64,000 bases of DNA from Sporichthya brevicatena (GCF_039525035.1 NZ_BAAAHE010000007.1:348491-412490); one strand, 5' to 3'; counted from the first letter of the stretch, positions 10,162 through 20,046 are shown. Made by a program: numbers and translations. The notes: a model not told the origin generated them from the letters alone.

Positions 10162-10821
10162 ATGGCGTCAGAAGCTCCGGTGCGGATCCTGCTCGCGGAC
10201 GACCACGTCCTCGTCCGCCGCGGGGTGCGGCTGATCCTCGACGCCGAGCCCGACCTCGCGGTCGTCGCCGAGGCGAACGACGGGGCGGAGGCGGTCGCCG
10301 CGGCCAAGGAGCACGAGATCGACCTCGCCGTGCTCGACGTCGCCATGCCCCGGATGACCGGCCTCCAGGCTGCCCGGGAGCTCAACCGGCGCTTCCCGAC
10401 GATGCGGATCCTCCTGCTGTCCATGTACGACAGCGAGCAGTACTTCTTCGAGGCGCTCAAGGTCGGTGCGTCGGGCTACGTCCTCAAGTCCGTCGCGGAC
10501 CAGGACCTGATCTCCGCCTGCCGCGCGGCGATGCGCGGCGAGCCGTTCGTCTACGCCGGCGCGCTCAGCGTCCTCGTCCGCGACGTGCTCGACCGCAACC
10601 GGCGCGGCGAGCCTCTGCCCGGCGGTGCCCTCACCCCGCGCGAGGACGAGGTCGTGAAGCTGATCGCCGAGGGCCACTCCAACAAGGAGATCGCCGAGGC
10701 GCTGACGATCAGCGTCAAGACCGTCGAGCGCCACCGCGCCAACATCCTCGCGAAACTCGGGATGCGCGACCGCACCGAGCTGACCCGGTACGCGATCCGC
10801 GCCGGCCTCATCGAGCCCTAG
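10162..10821 (+). CDS. NarL/FixJ-family response regulator
   Basis: 219 residues. The receiver domain has ILLADDHVLVRRGVRLIL, phospho-acceptor Asp59 in LAVLDVAMP, SMYDSEQYFFEALKVGASGYVLK, and a C-terminal LuxR helix-turn-helix: LTPREDEVVKLIAEGHSNKEIAEALTIS followed by VKTVERHRANILAKLGM. It is expected to dimerise on phosphorylation by the adjacent kinase and bind promoter DNA. It is the last gene of the signalling island; no strong terminator follows. Confidence 0.93.
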   Translation: MASEAPVRILLADDHVLVRRGVRLILDAEPDLAVVAEANDGAEAVAAAKEHEIDLAVLDVAMPRMTGLQAARELNRRFPTMRILLLSMYDSEQYFFEALKVGASGYVLKSVADQDLISACRAAMRGEPFVYAGALSVLVRDVLDRNRRGEPLPGGALTPREDEVVKLIAEGHSNKEIAEALTISVKTVERHRANILAKLGMRDRTELTRYAIRAGLIEP

Positions 10822-11093
10822 TTCCTGACCGTTCTCCCAGCCTGACCGGCGGCTGTGAGTCGCACCTTTCATCTTCCGGTGACCTGGCCCACAGGTTGCG
10901 CACATCGCGGCCGATAACTCTGGTGGCGGGGGTTACGCCGAACGGGAGGGAGACGGTCGACGTGGGCGTCGGGGATCAATCCGCCCAGGAACGGACAGAC
11001 CGTTCCGCGCGTCCAAGCGAAATGTCCCCAGCGTTCACCTACAAGTTGGTCACACGACCGCGTAAGAGCGATCGCGCGTGGTACCCAACTGAC

Positions 11094-12341
11094 ATGAGCA
11101 ATACGGGGGCGGCTGCGGACGGCGTGTCAGACGCTGTGTCCGCTCGGGGGAACCGTAGGCTCGTTCGCCCTTTTCATCGTCTGACCGCGGCGGTCGCGAT
11201 GCACGCCGCGGGCGACGTGATGGTGGCGATCGCGCTCGCGAACACCATCTTCTTCACGGCGCCGAGTGACGCCGCGCGCCAGCAGGTCGTGCTCTACCTG
11301 GCGCTGGCGATGCTGCCGGTGGCGCTGCTCACGCCGGTCGTCGACGGGCTGCTCGCCCGGCACGCCAAGCAACTCCGGCACACGCTCTTCCTCGCCTCGG
11401 CGATCCGCGTCGGCCTCGCCGCCGCGTTGATCGGGGGCGTCGAGACCGCCGCGCTGTACCCGCTGGCCCTCGCGCTGCTGGTGACGTCGCGGGTGCACGG
11501 CATCGCCCGCACCGCGTACGTCCCCGAGATCCTGCCGTCGGAGCGCTCGCTGGTCTGGGCGAACACCTGGCTGTCCGCGACGGTGAACATCGCCAGCGCG
11601 ATCGGCGCCGGCATCGCCACCGCCGTCGTCGCGCTGACCGGCGCCTCGTCGGGCGCGCTGGTCGTCGCCGTCGGTGCCTACGCGCTCTCCGCGCTCGTGG
11701 TCCTGCCGCGGGTGCCGGGTGAGCGTGCGGTCGACGCCGTCGACCGCGACCTCGCGATCGACGGTGACGCGGCCCGCCTGCCGTCGCGCACCGTGGGCGC
11801 CGGCGTCGCGCTGGCCGTCATCCGGTTCGCGACCGGCTTCCTGACCTTCCTGCTCGCCTTCTCGGCCAAGGGCAACCCGGCGCTGTTCTCCGCGCTGGTC
11901 GCCGCGGCCGTGATCGGCGGCGCGCTCGGCACGTTCACCGCCGGCGCCGCCCGCCCGTTCATGCCGATGTGGGCGCTGCCCCCGGCCCTGCTCGCCGTGC
12001 TCGCCTTCACCGCCGCCTCCGCCGCGTGGGACGGGCGCGCGGTGTGGTCGTTCGCGGTCGCGCTCAGCTCCGCGTTCGCCTGGGCCGCCGGCAAGGTCGC
12101 CTTCGACGGCCTGACCCAGCAGCTGACGTGCCCGGCCGGCCGCCGCCGCGTCGTCGTCCGCTACGCCGTCGGCTTCCAGGTCTGCTGGATCGTCGGCGCC
12201 GCCGTCGCCCTGGCCCCGGTCAACGCCTCCTACGCCCTCGCCGCCCTCGCGGTCGGCTGCACCCTCGGCCTCGTCGGCGCGATCAAGCAGGCCGAGGTCA
12301 AGCTCCCGTCCCTCGCCAGCCTCCTCGCCTTCGAGCGCTGA
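11094..12341 (+). CDS. MFS-like multi-pass membrane transporter
   Basis: 415 residues from ATG 11094. No good ribosome site precedes it, so the start is uncertain and GTG codons about 30 bases later are possible. About eleven to twelve hydrophobic helices are seen, with the MFS-type loop DGLLARHAKQLRHTLF between helices 2 and 3 and the segment RVHGIARTAYVPEILPSERSLVWANTWLS characteristic of MFS-like actinobacterial exporters. The substrate is unknown. The 272-base region upstream holds a small inverted repeat (GGAACGG at 10988, CCGTTCC at 11000), possibly an operator. Two palindromic terminator elements follow at 12361 and 12438. Confidence 0.75.
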   Translation: MSNTGAAADGVSDAVSARGNRRLVRPFHRLTAAVAMHAAGDVMVAIALANTIFFTAPSDAARQQVVLYLALAMLPVALLTPVVDGLLARHAKQLRHTLFLASAIRVGLAAALIGGVETAALYPLALALLVTSRVHGIARTAYVPEILPSERSLVWANTWLSATVNIASAIGAGIATAVVALTGASSGALVVAVGAYALSALVVLPRVPGERAVDAVDRDLAIDGDAARLPSRTVGAGVALAVIRFATGFLTFLLAFSAKGNPALFSALVAAAVIGGALGTFTAGAARPFMPMWALPPALLAVLAFTAASAAWDGRAVWSFAVALSSAFAWAAGKVAFDGLTQQLTCPAGRRRVVVRYAVGFQVCWIVGAAVALAPVNASYALAALAVGCTLGLVGAIKQAEVKLPSLASLLAFER

Positions 12342-12360
12342 CCTCTCGCCGTTCGGCCCG

Positions 12361-12385
12361 CCAGAAGGGGTGACACCCTTTCTGG
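12361..12385. terminator. short palindrome related to the GGGTGACACCC repeat family
   Basis: A 25-base palindrome centred on 12373 (CCAGAAGGGGTG, A, then the complementary arm) with one G-T wobble. Its core GGGGTGACACCC resembles the full-length element 50 bases further on. It lies 20 bases after the transporter stop and probably acts as its first terminator. Confidence 0.6.
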
Positions 12386-12437
12386 CGCCGCCCCCCTCTG
12401 GCGCCGCCGGAAGCTGTGGACGACAGCTGTGGACATG

Positions 12438-12484
12438 AAAGGGTGACACCCCTTACTGCGCAGTAAGGGGTGTCACCCTTTTTT
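12438..12484. terminator. 44-bp perfect palindromic terminator, repeat family P1 copy 1
   Basis: Arm AAAGGGTGACACCCCTTACT at 12438-12457, loop GCGC, then the exact complementary arm to 12481, followed by T's. It lies between the convergent transporter and TetR genes and can serve both strands. The same arms recur at 21795-21844 with loop CCGC. Confidence 0.85.
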
Positions 12485-12506
12485 GACAGTCAGGCCGGGG
12501 CGTCGG

Positions 12507-13136
12507 TCAGAGGGCCGCCGGGACCAGCGGGGCCGTCAGGGTCGCGGCGATCTGGCGGCCGAGGTCGGCGGGGGTGGCCGGGCCGGACGGGCGGTACCAC
12601 TTGTAGCACCAGTTGATCGCGCCGAGGCAGGTGTTCACGTACACGCGCGGGACGACGTCGTTCAGCGGGCCGGCGACCGCGTCCGGGTGGGCGGCGCGGT
12701 GGGCAGCGAGATGAGCGGTGACGGCGTCGAGGAACAGGTCCTCGAACTCCTTGCGCCGGGCCAGCAGCTCGTCGGCGAGGCGGGCGGGGAGCTCGTGCTC
12801 CTCCTCGAAGCAGACCTTGAGCAGCTGCTGCTTCTCGCAGGTGTAGACGACGCGGGCGACGATCAGCGCGCGGATCGCCTCCAGGGGTGAGGGGGCCGCG
12901 GCCACCAGGGCGCGGGCCTCCTCGACGCTCTCGGCCCGGACCTCGGAGTAGATCCGGACGAGTAGCTCCTCCTTGCTGCGGAAGTAGTGGTACAGCGTGG
13001 GCTTCGAGAGTCCGACGGCCGCGGCGATCTCGTTCATGGAGGTGGCGCGGAAGCCCTGCCGGCTGAAGATCTCCGCCGCGGTCGACACCACCCGGATGCG
13101 CTGGGCGTCCGCCCGGGTCGGGCTTGTTGTCGTCAC
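12507..13136 (-). CDS. TetR-family transcriptional regulator of the adjacent acyl-CoA operon
   Basis: 209 residues from GTG 13136 (MTTTSPTRADAQRIRVV). The N-terminal TetR helix-turn-helix is clear: STAAEIFSRQGFRATSMNEIAAAVGLSKPTLYHYFRSKEELL. The C-terminal half is the variable ligand-binding domain with CEKQQLLKVCFEEE and a Trp/Tyr-rich end (NWCYKWYRPSG). It is divergent from the acyl-CoA operon, with a 20-bp palindrome in the gap, so it is probably an acyl-CoA-responsive repressor of that operon and of itself. M. tuberculosis has a comparable TetR gene (Rv2506) beside its leucine-catabolism cluster. Confidence 0.9.
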   Translation of the reverse strand: MTTTSPTRADAQRIRVVSTAAEIFSRQGFRATSMNEIAAAVGLSKPTLYHYFRSKEELLVRIYSEVRAESVEEARALVAAAPSPLEAIRALIVARVVYTCEKQQLLKVCFEEEHELPARLADELLARRKEFEDLFLDAVTAHLAAHRAAHPDAVAGPLNDVVPRVYVNTCLGAINWCYKWYRPSGPATPADLGRQIAATLTAPLVPAAL

Positions 13137-13152
13137 GATCAGGAGGGTAGCG

Positions 13153-13172
13153 TCGACCGACCAGTCGGTCGA
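13153..13172. promoter_or_regulatory. palindromic operator for the divergent TetR regulator
   Basis: TCGACCGAC at 13153-13161, two bases, then GTCGGTCGA at 13164-13172: a perfect 9-bp inverted repeat of the CCGACnnGTCGG class bound by many actinobacterial TetR proteins. It lies 16 bases from the TetR start and 19 bases from the start of the acyl-CoA dehydrogenase, ideal for repressing both. Confidence 0.8.
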
Positions 13173-13191
13173 GAACCCGGGGAGCGATCCG

Positions 13192-14331
13192 ATGAGCTGG
13201 GAACTGAGCGCCGAGCACGTGGCCTTCCGGGCGACCTGTCGCTCGTTCGTCGACCGGGAGGTCCGCCCGCTGGTCGCCGAGGCGGAGGCGAGCAGGACCT
13301 TCCCCCGCGAGCTGATGAAGCGCTTGGGCGCCGCCGGCCTGCTCGGCCTGACGACGCCGGAGGAGTTCGGCGGTTCGGGCACGGACTCGCTCGCGGTCGC
13401 GATCCTGTCCGAGGAACTGGCCCGCGCCAGTGGCGGTCTCGCGGTCACCGCCCTCGTCAGCGCCTACATGGCCGGACCGCACCTGGTCCGCCACGGCACC
13501 GCCGCGCAGCAGCAGCGCTGGGTCCGCGCGCTCTGCGACGGGGAGGCGATCGCCGCCATCGCGGTCACCGAACCGCAGGCGGGCTCCGACGTCGCGGGGA
13601 TGACCTCGACGGCGCGGCGCACGGATCAGGGCTGGGTGCTGAACGGCCGCAAGATGTTCATCACCAACGCCTCGCTGGCGGACGTGATCGTCGTCGGGGC
13701 GCGGACCAGCGCCGACCGGCACGGCGGCGTGACGCTGTTCCTGGTCGAGGCCGGCTCACCCGGACTGTCGTTCGGCAACCCGCTGGTAAAGATGGGCTGG
13801 CACTCCTCGGACACCCGCGAGGTGATCCTCGACGACGTGCCCGTCGCCGCCGACGCCGTGCTCGGCACCGAGGGCCGCGGCTTCGGTCAGATCATGGAGG
13901 GCTTCCAGCTCGAGCGGGTCGCGCTCGCCGGGATGGGGCTCGGCCACGCCGCCGAGTGCCTCGATCTCGCCCGCGCCTACGTCCGCGACCGCGAGGCGTT
14001 CGGCGCCCCGCTGATCGGGCTGCAGACCATCCGCCACCGCCTCGCGACGATGGAGATCGAGCTCGACGCCGCGCGTCTGATGACCCATCAGTCCGCGGCG
14101 CGGCTGGACGCCGGGCACCCGGACGCGCTCAAGACCGTGGCCCAGGCGAAGTACTTCGCCGCGGTCGCGGCCAACCGGATCGTCGACGACGCCGTTCAGC
14201 TCTTCGGCGGCGCGGGCTTCGTCGAGGAGACGCCGGTCGCGATGCACTACCGGGACGCGCGCATCCTGCGGATCGGCGGCGGCACCGACGAGATCCAGCT
14301 CGAGATCCTCACCAAGGGGCTCGTGCCTTGA
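13192..14331 (+). CDS. acyl-CoA dehydrogenase, isovaleryl-CoA-dehydrogenase-like active site
   Basis: 379 residues from ATG 13192 with GGGGAGCG upstream. FAD flavoenzyme fold: AVTEPQAGSDVAGM, a mixed beta domain with LNGRKMFITNAS, and the C-terminal domain with FGGAGFVEETP. The usual catalytic Glu near the C terminus (YEGT in short/medium-chain enzymes) is replaced by Gly in RIGGGTDEIQLEI, while a Glu is present in helix G (QLERVALAG, Glu241). This is the arrangement of isovaleryl-CoA dehydrogenase, so a branched or otherwise bulky acyl-CoA is the likely substrate. It is the first gene of the TetR-controlled operon; its stop overlaps the next start (TTGA). Confidence 0.88.
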   Translation: MSWELSAEHVAFRATCRSFVDREVRPLVAEAEASRTFPRELMKRLGAAGLLGLTTPEEFGGSGTDSLAVAILSEELARASGGLAVTALVSAYMAGPHLVRHGTAAQQQRWVRALCDGEAIAAIAVTEPQAGSDVAGMTSTARRTDQGWVLNGRKMFITNASLADVIVVGARTSADRHGGVTLFLVEAGSPGLSFGNPLVKMGWHSSDTREVILDDVPVAADAVLGTEGRGFGQIMEGFQLERVALAGMGLGHAAECLDLARAYVRDREAFGAPLIGLQTIRHRLATMEIELDAARLMTHQSAARLDAGHPDALKTVAQAKYFAAVAANRIVDDAVQLFGGAGFVEETPVAMHYRDARILRIGGGTDEIQLEILTKGLVP

Positions 14332-15869
14332 GCTCCCCGGCGGCGGACGTCCTCGCGGCGCAGGAGCACGCGCGGCGCGGGAGCGTCCCGCCCGACGAGC
14401 GCGCGGCGCGGTGGCCGGACAAGCTGCCGGTCCGCGAGCGGCTCGCCCTCCTGCTCGACCCGGACAGCTTCGTCGAGGACGGTCTGCTGGCCAGTGCGGG
14501 CGACCCGGATCCCGCGAAGGTCCTCCCCGCGGACGGCGTCGTCACCGGCGTCGGCCGGATCGACGGTCGCCGCGTCGCGGTGATCGCCTCGGACTTCACG
14601 GTCAAGGCGGGGTCCTGGGGTGCGCTGACGTGCGAGAAGCAGATCCGCATCCTGGAGCGCGCCGACCGTGACCTGTTGCCGGTCGTCTACCTCGTCGACG
14701 CGGCGGGCGGGCGGCTGACCGACCAGATGGGCTTCTTCCCCGGCCGCCGCGGGGCGTCGGCGATCTTCCACCAGCAGGTCACGCTGTCGGGACGGGTGCC
14801 GCAGATCTGCGTCCTGCTCGGGCCCTCGGCGGCGGGCGGTGCCTACATGCCCGCGTTCTGCGACTGGGTCGGGATGGTCGAGGGCAACGCGTCGATGTAC
14901 CTCGCCAGCCCCCGCGTCGCGGAAAAGGTGACCGGCGAGATCACCAGCCTGGAGGAGATGGGTGGCGCCGAGATGCACACGTCGGTCTCCGGCTGCGCCG
15001 ACGAGCGGTTCGGCTCGGACTGGGAGGCGATCGCGGCCGCCCGGTTGCTGCTGTCCTACCTTCCCGACGACTACCGCAGCGCGCCCGCCCGCACGGTCGG
15101 CGTCCCGCCCGAGCGCGCGCTGCACGACGGCGTCGTGCCGGCCGACCCGAACACCCCCTACGACGTCCGGGACGTGATCGAGGGCGTCGTCGACGCCGGG
15201 TCGTTCTTCGAGATCAAGGCCCGGTGGGCGCAGGAGATGGTCGTCGGTCTTGCCCGCCTCGACGGCCGCGTCGTCGGGCTCGTCGCGAACCAGCCCAGCG
15301 TGCGCAGCGGCGCGATCTTCGTCGACTCCGCGGACAAGGCGACGCGCTTCATCTCGATGTGCGACGCCTACAACGTGCCGCTGTTGTTCCTGCACGACGT
15401 GCCCGGCTTCATGGTGGGCGCGGCGGTGGAGCGGGCCGGCATCATCCGCCACGGGGCGAAGCTGATCGCGGCGATGTCGAGCGCGGACGTCCCGAAGATC
15501 TCCGTCGTCCTGCGCAAGTCCTACGCCGCCGGGAACTACGCGATGTGCGCGCCCGGTTTCGAACCGCGCGCCACCCTCGCGCTGCCGACGGCGACGATCG
15601 GCCCGATGTCGCCGGAGGCGTCCACCAACGCGGTGTACGCGAACAAGATCGCCGCGATCGCCGACCCGGACGAACGGGCCGCCTTCGTCGCCGCGCGCGC
15701 CGCCGAGCAGGAGCGCGACCTGAACCTGCTCCGTCTGGCCGGCGAGCTCGTCGTCGACGCCGTCGTGCCGCCGGCCGCGCTGCGGGCCGAACTCGTCGCC
15801 CGCCTCGCCGACGCCGACGGCTGGACCCGGCGCACCGGCCGAAGACACCACCTGATCAGCCCGGTCTGA
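14328..15869 (+). CDS. acyl-CoA carboxylase carboxyltransferase (beta) subunit, divergent C-terminal motif
   Basis: 513 residues from TTG 14328, overlapping the dehydrogenase stop. Both halves of the carboxyltransferase fold are present: the N-terminal half has SAAGGAYMPAFCDWVGMV (oxyanion hole), the C-terminal half has LFLHDVPGFMVGAAVERAGIIRHGAKL and YAAGNYAMC. In methylcrotonyl- and propionyl-CoA carboxylases the stretch after GNYxMC ends in an MGGEQAA-like motif; here it reads TATIGPMSPEASTNAVY. The enzyme should pair with the biotin carboxylase at 20046 to carboxylate an acyl- or enoyl-CoA, but this change warns against naming it a methylcrotonyl-CoA carboxylase. Confidence 0.85.
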   Translation: MSSPAADVLAAQEHARRGSVPPDERAARWPDKLPVRERLALLLDPDSFVEDGLLASAGDPDPAKVLPADGVVTGVGRIDGRRVAVIASDFTVKAGSWGALTCEKQIRILERADRDLLPVVYLVDAAGGRLTDQMGFFPGRRGASAIFHQQVTLSGRVPQICVLLGPSAAGGAYMPAFCDWVGMVEGNASMYLASPRVAEKVTGEITSLEEMGGAEMHTSVSGCADERFGSDWEAIAAARLLLSYLPDDYRSAPARTVGVPPERALHDGVVPADPNTPYDVRDVIEGVVDAGSFFEIKARWAQEMVVGLARLDGRVVGLVANQPSVRSGAIFVDSADKATRFISMCDAYNVPLLFLHDVPGFMVGAAVERAGIIRHGAKLIAAMSSADVPKISVVLRKSYAAGNYAMCAPGFEPRATLALPTATIGPMSPEASTNAVYANKIAAIADPDERAAFVAARAAEQERDLNLLRLAGELVVDAVVPPAALRAELVARLADADGWTRRTGRRHHLISPV

Positions 15870-15896
15870 CGTTCCCAACCTCTCGGGAGGACGACG

Positions 15897-17849
15897 ATGT
15901 CCGACAGCGAGACCCTCGACCACCTGCTCTCCTCCCCGCTCGTCCCGCTGCGGGCGGACTGGACGGTCCCGGAGCGCGTCGAGCAATTGACGGAGCTCCG
16001 CAACCTCGGCACCGACGAGTACTGGGAGTGGGTCGCGGCGCAGCAGCGATGGCTGGCGCCGTGGAGCACGGTGCGCAGCGGGGAGCTCGGGGACTTCCGC
16101 TACTTCTCCGGCGGCCGGATCAACGTCGCGGACAACTGCGTCGACCGTTGGGCCGAGGACCCGGCGACTGCCGACCGTGTCGCGATCGTGTGGGAGGGCG
16201 AGCCCGGGGACACGCGCAGCGTGACCTACGGCGAACTTCGTGACGAGGTGTCAGCTCTGGCCGCCGGGCTCGCGCAGCTCGGCGTGCAGGAGGGCGACCT
16301 CGTCGGCATCTACATGCCGAACCTCGTCGAGGCGTTCACCGCGATCCACGCCTGCAACCGACTCGGCGCGATCTACACCGTCCTGTTCTCCGGCTTCGGC
16401 GAGGAGGCCGTCGCGTCGCGGCTGCAGACCGCCCGCGCGAAGGTCGTGATCGTCGCCGACGCGGTCTACCGGCGCGGCAAGCCGATCCCGCTGCTGCAGA
16501 CCCTGCGGGCTGCGCGGCCGCGGATTCCGACGCTGCTCGCCACCGTCGTGGTCGACCGCACCGGTGACTCCCGGCCGCTCGAGGACGGCGAGCACGCCTA
16601 CGCCGAGGTCGTCGCGAACGGGCACGGCGGGCTCGCGCCGGTGCCGCTCGACCCGAACGCGCCCTCGTTCCTGATCTTCACCTCGGGCACGGAGTCGCGG
16701 CCGAAGGGCGTGGTGCACTCCGTCGGCGGCTTCCTGCTCGGCACCTGGGCGAACGCGCACTGGCAGGTCGGCTACGAACCCGGGGACGAGTACTGGGTCG
16801 CGGCGGACGTCGGGTGGCTGACGTTCCCGATCCAGGCCGTCGTCGGCGGCCTCGCCTGCGGGATGACGATCGCCTGTTACGAGGGTGCGCTCGACACCCC
16901 GACGCCGGCGCGGTTCTACGAGATCTGCGAACGGCACCACGTCACGAAGGTGCTCGCGGCGCCCACGTTGTGGCGCATGCTGCGCAAGTTCGGTGACGAC
17001 CTCGCGGCCGAGCACCCGCTGCACCTGAAGCTGATCACCATGCAGGGCGAGCCCCTCGACGTCGACACCTTCACCTGGACGACGGAGACCTTCGACGCCC
17101 CCGTCGTCAACGCGTACGGCCAGACCGAGACCGGGTCGACGTGGGCCTACCCCGTGTACGGCGTCGAGCCGATCAAGGCCGGGTCCCTCGGGACCGCGGT
17201 GCCCGGGCACGAGTTCGCGATCCTCGACGACGCCGGCGAGCCCGTGCCGCCGGGGACGAAGGGCAACCTCGTCCTCACCGCACCGTTCCCGACGCTGTGC
17301 CGCACGGTCTGGGACGACGCCGGCCGCTACACGTCCGCCTACTTCTCGCGGTTCCCCGGCGCCTACGCGACCAACGACGAGGCCGTGCTCGACCCCGACG
17401 GCCACCTGTGGGTGCTGGGCCGGGTCGACGACGTCATCAACGTCGCCGCGCACCGGATCTCGACGATGGAGATCGAGGGGGCGCTCACCGCGCACCCGGC
17501 GGTCGTGGAGGCCGCGGTCGTCGGCGTCCCGGACCCGACGAAGGGTACGGTGCCGGTCGCGTTCGTGACGCTCGCGAACGGCGTCGACGCCGACGTGGCG
17601 CGCGAGCAACTCGCCACGCACGTGGTCGGGGAGATGGGCGGATACGCGCGGCCGGCGACGATCTTCGTCACCCCGGCCCTGCCCAAGACACGCACCGGCA
17701 AGACCATGCGGCGGCTCCTCCGGGACCTCGTCGTGCACGGAAAGCCGACCGGGGACACGTCCGCGATGGAGGATCCGGCAGCCTTGGACGTGGTGGCCGG
17801 GGTCGTCCGGGCCGCGCGGGACGGTTCGGCGAGCGGGAACGGAGCCTGA
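15897..17849 (+). CDS. acyl-CoA synthetase of the acetyl/acetoacetyl-CoA synthetase family
   Basis: 650 residues from ATG 15897 with a good GGGAGGA site. AMP-forming adenylating enzyme with an ACS-type N terminus ([19 protein letters not shown]), P-loop-like [18 protein letters not shown], adenine/acyl pocket [12 protein letters not shown], hinge [17 protein letters not shown], and catalytic Lys in [13 protein letters not shown]. It activates a carboxylic acid to its CoA ester with ATP, presumably the entry substrate of this operon. A 27-base gap separates it from the carboxyltransferase; its TGA overlaps the following ATG. Confidence 0.88.
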   Translation: MSDSETLDHLLSSPLVPLRADWTVPERVEQLTELRNLGTDEYWEWVAAQQRWLAPWSTVRSGELGDFRYFSGGRINVADNCVDRWAEDPATADRVAIVWEGEPGDTRSVTYGELRDEVSALAAGLAQLGVQEGDLVGIYMPNLVEAFTAIHACNRLGAIYTVLFSGFGEEAVASRLQTARAKVVIVADAVYRRGKPIPLLQTLRAARPRIPTLLATVVVDRTGDSRPLEDGEHAYAEVVANGHGGLAPVPLDPNAPSFLIFTSGTESRPKGVVHSVGGFLLGTWANAHWQVGYEPGDEYWVAADVGWLTFPIQAVVGGLACGMTIACYEGALDTPTPARFYEICERHHVTKVLAAPTLWRMLRKFGDDLAAEHPLHLKLITMQGEPLDVDTFTWTTETFDAPVVNAYGQTETGSTWAYPVYGVEPIKAGSLGTAVPGHEFAILDDAGEPVPPGTKGNLVLTAPFPTLCRTVWDDAGRYTSAYFSRFPGAYATNDEAVLDPDGHLWVLGRVDDVINVAAHRISTMEIEGALTAHPAVVEAAVVGVPDPTKGTVPVAFVTLANGVDADVAREQLATHVVGEMGGYARPATIFVTPALPKTRTGKTMRRLLRDLVVHGKPTGDTSAMEDPAALDVVAGVVRAARDGSASGNGA

Positions 17850-18301
17850 TGGCGGGGTTGTACTTCGAGGACCTCAAGGCGGGGATGGTCGTCGAGCACG
17901 CGACCAGGCGGACGGTCACCGAGACCGACAACGTCCTGTTCACGACGATGACGATGAACACCGCCCCGCTGCACCTCGACCACGACTACGCGGCCGGGAC
18001 CGAGTTCGGCCGGCCGCTGGTCAACTCGATGTTCACGCTGGCGCTGGTCGTCGGGCTCTCGGTGGCCGAGCTGACGCAGGGCACGATCGTCGCCCAGCTC
18101 GGCCTGAACGAGGTCCAGTTCCCGGCGCCGGTGTTTCACGGCGACACCCTCCGCGTCCAGACCGAGATCGTGGAGGCTCGGCTCTCGGAGTCCCGCCCGG
18201 ACAACGGCGTCGTCGTCTTCGAGCACCGCGCGTACAACCAGCGCGACGAGCTCGTCTGTGTGTGCCGGCGTACCGGCCTGATGCACCGGAGGCCGGCGTG
18301 A
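17849..18301 (+). CDS. MaoC-family (hot-dog) acyl-CoA hydratase
   Basis: 150 residues, start ATG overlapping the ligase stop (TGATG). Single hot-dog domain with [20 protein letters not shown], the MaoC-type segment [21 protein letters not shown] (His and Asp of the hydratase active site) and [14 protein letters not shown]. It should add water across an enoyl-CoA made by the dehydrogenase or carboxylase steps. M. tuberculosis Rv2499c occupies a similar place in the leucine operon. It overlaps the CitE-like gene by 4 bases. Confidence 0.87.
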   Translation: MAGLYFEDLKAGMVVEHATRRTVTETDNVLFTTMTMNTAPLHLDHDYAAGTEFGRPLVNSMFTLALVVGLSVAELTQGTIVAQLGLNEVQFPAPVFHGDTLRVQTEIVEARLSESRPDNGVVVFEHRAYNQRDELVCVCRRTGLMHRRPA

Positions 18302-19119
18302 AGCGTCTGCGGAATCCCTTGTTCGTGCCGGGCGGACGTCCGGAACTGCTCGCGAAGGTGGCGCGCAGCGTCCCGGACGCGGTCTTCGTCGACCTCGAGG
18401 ACGCCGTGCCGCCGGGGGAGAAGGACACCGCCCGGGCCCGGGTCGTCGAGGCGCTCGACGCGGGGCGACCGGAGCTCCCGACCCTGGTGCGGATCAACCC
18501 CGTCGACGCGCCGTGGCACACCGCCGACGTCGCCGCGTGCGCGTCCCTGATCGCCGCCGGCTCGCTCGACGGCGTGGTCCTGCCCAAGTACTCCGCGGTC
18601 GACCAGTTGGCGACGCTGCGCGCCGCGCTGCCGCCCGGGGCGGTCGTGGTGGCCGGGCTGGAGACCGGGCTCGGCGTCGCGGACGCCCGTGACCTGCTCG
18701 CGGCCCGGCCCGAGGCCGCCTACTTCGGGGCCGAGGACTACGCCCTCGACATCGGGGCCCGGCGCACCCCCGGCAGCCGTGAGGTGCTCTACGCCCGCAG
18801 CCACGTCGTGCTCTGCGCGAAGCTCGCCGGCGTCCTGGTGCTGGACCAGGCCGTGGTCGCGGTGCGGGACGTCAAGGCCTACCGCCGCGACGCCGAGGAG
18901 GGACGCGACCTCGGTTACGACGGCAAGATCTGCCTCCACCCGGACCAGGTGGCGATCGCGGCGGAGGTGTTCGCGCCCTCGGAGGCCGAGATCGCCCACG
19001 CCCGCGCGGTCATTGCCGCTGCGGCCGACGGCGTGGGCGTCGTGGACGGCGCGATGGTGGACGCGGTCCACGTCCGCATGGCGGAGACGGTGCTCGCACG
19101 AGCGGGGGAGGACGCATGA
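18298..19119 (+). CDS. CitE-like CoA ester lyase (HpcH/HpaI family)
   Basis: 273 residues from GTG 18298 (GTGA overlap). TIM-barrel lyase with [28 protein letters not shown], metal-site GLETGLG and FGAEDYA, and [10 protein letters not shown]. Homologues cleave malyl-, citramalyl- or 3-hydroxy-3-methylglutaryl-CoA. The M. tuberculosis homologue Rv2498c, in the leucine operon, was characterised as a bifunctional lyase in itaconate dissimilation and leucine catabolism. Here it likely performs the terminal C-C cleavage of the carboxylated, hydrated CoA ester, releasing a 2- or 3-oxo acid and a smaller acyl-CoA; the exact substrate is inferred only. Confidence 0.87.
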   Translation: MKRLRNPLFVPGGRPELLAKVARSVPDAVFVDLEDAVPPGEKDTARARVVEALDAGRPELPTLVRINPVDAPWHTADVAACASLIAAGSLDGVVLPKYSAVDQLATLRAALPPGAVVVAGLETGLGVADARDLLAARPEAAYFGAEDYALDIGARRTPGSREVLYARSHVVLCAKLAGVLVLDQAVVAVRDVKAYRRDAEEGRDLGYDGKICLHPDQVAIAAEVFAPSEAEIAHARAVIAAAADGVGVVDGAMVDAVHVRMAETVLARAGEDA

Positions 19120-20036
19120 GGGTCGGAGTCACGCTGACGGTGAGTGCGGACTTCACGCACATCCCCGCGCAGGCGAAGCGACTGGAGGAGGCCGGTTTCG
19201 ACCTGATCGCCTCCGGCGAGCACGTGTTCTTCCACGCTCCCGTCCCCAACGGCCTGATCGCCCTGGCCGCGGCCGGCGGCGCGACCGAGCGGATCCGTCT
19301 GCTCTCCGCGCTCACGCTCCTGCCGACGTACCCCGCTGCCCTCGCCGCCAAGCAGGTCGCGACGCTCGACGGCGTCACGAACGGCCGCTTCGAGTTCGGC
19401 ATCGGCGTCGGCGGTGAGTACCCGTCAGAACTGCGGGCCTGCGGACTGGACCCGAAGGATCGCGGCGCGTACACCGACGAGGCGCTCGAGGTCATTCAGA
19501 AGCTGTTCACCGGCGAGCGGGTGGAGCACTCGGGCCGGTTCGTGACGATCGAGGGCGACCGACTGCTGCCGCCGCCCGTCCAGCGGCCGGGCCCGCCGAT
19601 CTGGGTCGGTGGCCGCAAGCCCGCGGCGATGCGCCGGGCCGGCCGCTTCGCCGACGTCTGGATGCCGTACCTGATGACGCCGGAGCAGGTCGCGTCGAGC
19701 CTCGCGTCCGCCCGCGAGCACGCCGAGGCCGCGGGCCGGAAGCCCGCCGACCTCGCCGGGGCGTACTTCGCCTGGTGCAACGTCGGCCGGGACGGCGATC
19801 ACGCGCGGCGCGCCGGCATCGAGATGCTCTCCCGCGCCTACAACCAGGACATGGGCCCGGTCGCCGACCGGTACCTGGTGCTCGGGTCGCCGGACCAGGT
19901 CGTCGAGCGGTTGTCCGCCTACGCGGCCGCGGGCGCGGAGACCGTCATCATCGCGACCGCGTGCCCGCCCGACGACGCCGACGAGGTTCTCGACCTGCTC
20001 GCCTCCGACGTGCTCCCGGCCCTGCGCAACGTCTGA
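19116..20036 (+). CDS. LLM-class (F420-dependent type) oxidoreductase
   Basis: 306 residues from ATG 19116 (4-base overlap). Luciferase-like TIM barrel: [71 protein letters not shown], and PPIWVGGRKPAAMRRAGRFADVW. In actinobacteria this group often uses coenzyme F420, whose biosynthesis genes cofD and fbiC are at 52966-56555. Its position inside an acyl-CoA operon, between the lyase and the biotin carboxylase, is unlike the mycobacterial leucine operon, so it may oxidise or reduce a pathway-specific substrate. F420 rather than FMN use is a family inference. Confidence 0.85.
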   Translation: MRVGVTLTVSADFTHIPAQAKRLEEAGFDLIASGEHVFFHAPVPNGLIALAAAGGATERIRLLSALTLLPTYPAALAAKQVATLDGVTNGRFEFGIGVGGEYPSELRACGLDPKDRGAYTDEALEVIQKLFTGERVEHSGRFVTIEGDRLLPPPVQRPGPPIWVGGRKPAAMRRAGRFADVWMPYLMTPEQVASSLASAREHAEAAGRKPADLAGAYFAWCNVGRDGDHARRAGIEMLSRAYNQDMGPVADRYLVLGSPDQVVERLSAYAAAGAETVIIATACPPDDADEVLDLLASDVLPALRNV

Positions 20037-20046
20037 CGGGCCGTCA
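20034..20046. repeat. 13-bp palindrome spanning stop and start codons
   Basis: TGACGG-G-CCGTCA runs from the TGA stop of the oxidoreductase to the A of the ATG of the biotin carboxylase. A close relative (TGATGGACCGTCA) occurs three times in tandem at the 48275 gene junction. Confidence 0.6.

Noticed and set aside
14247..15986. Long minus-strand frame over the carboxyltransferase
   Set aside because: Antisense shadow of a gene with clear carboxyltransferase motifs; no motif of its own.
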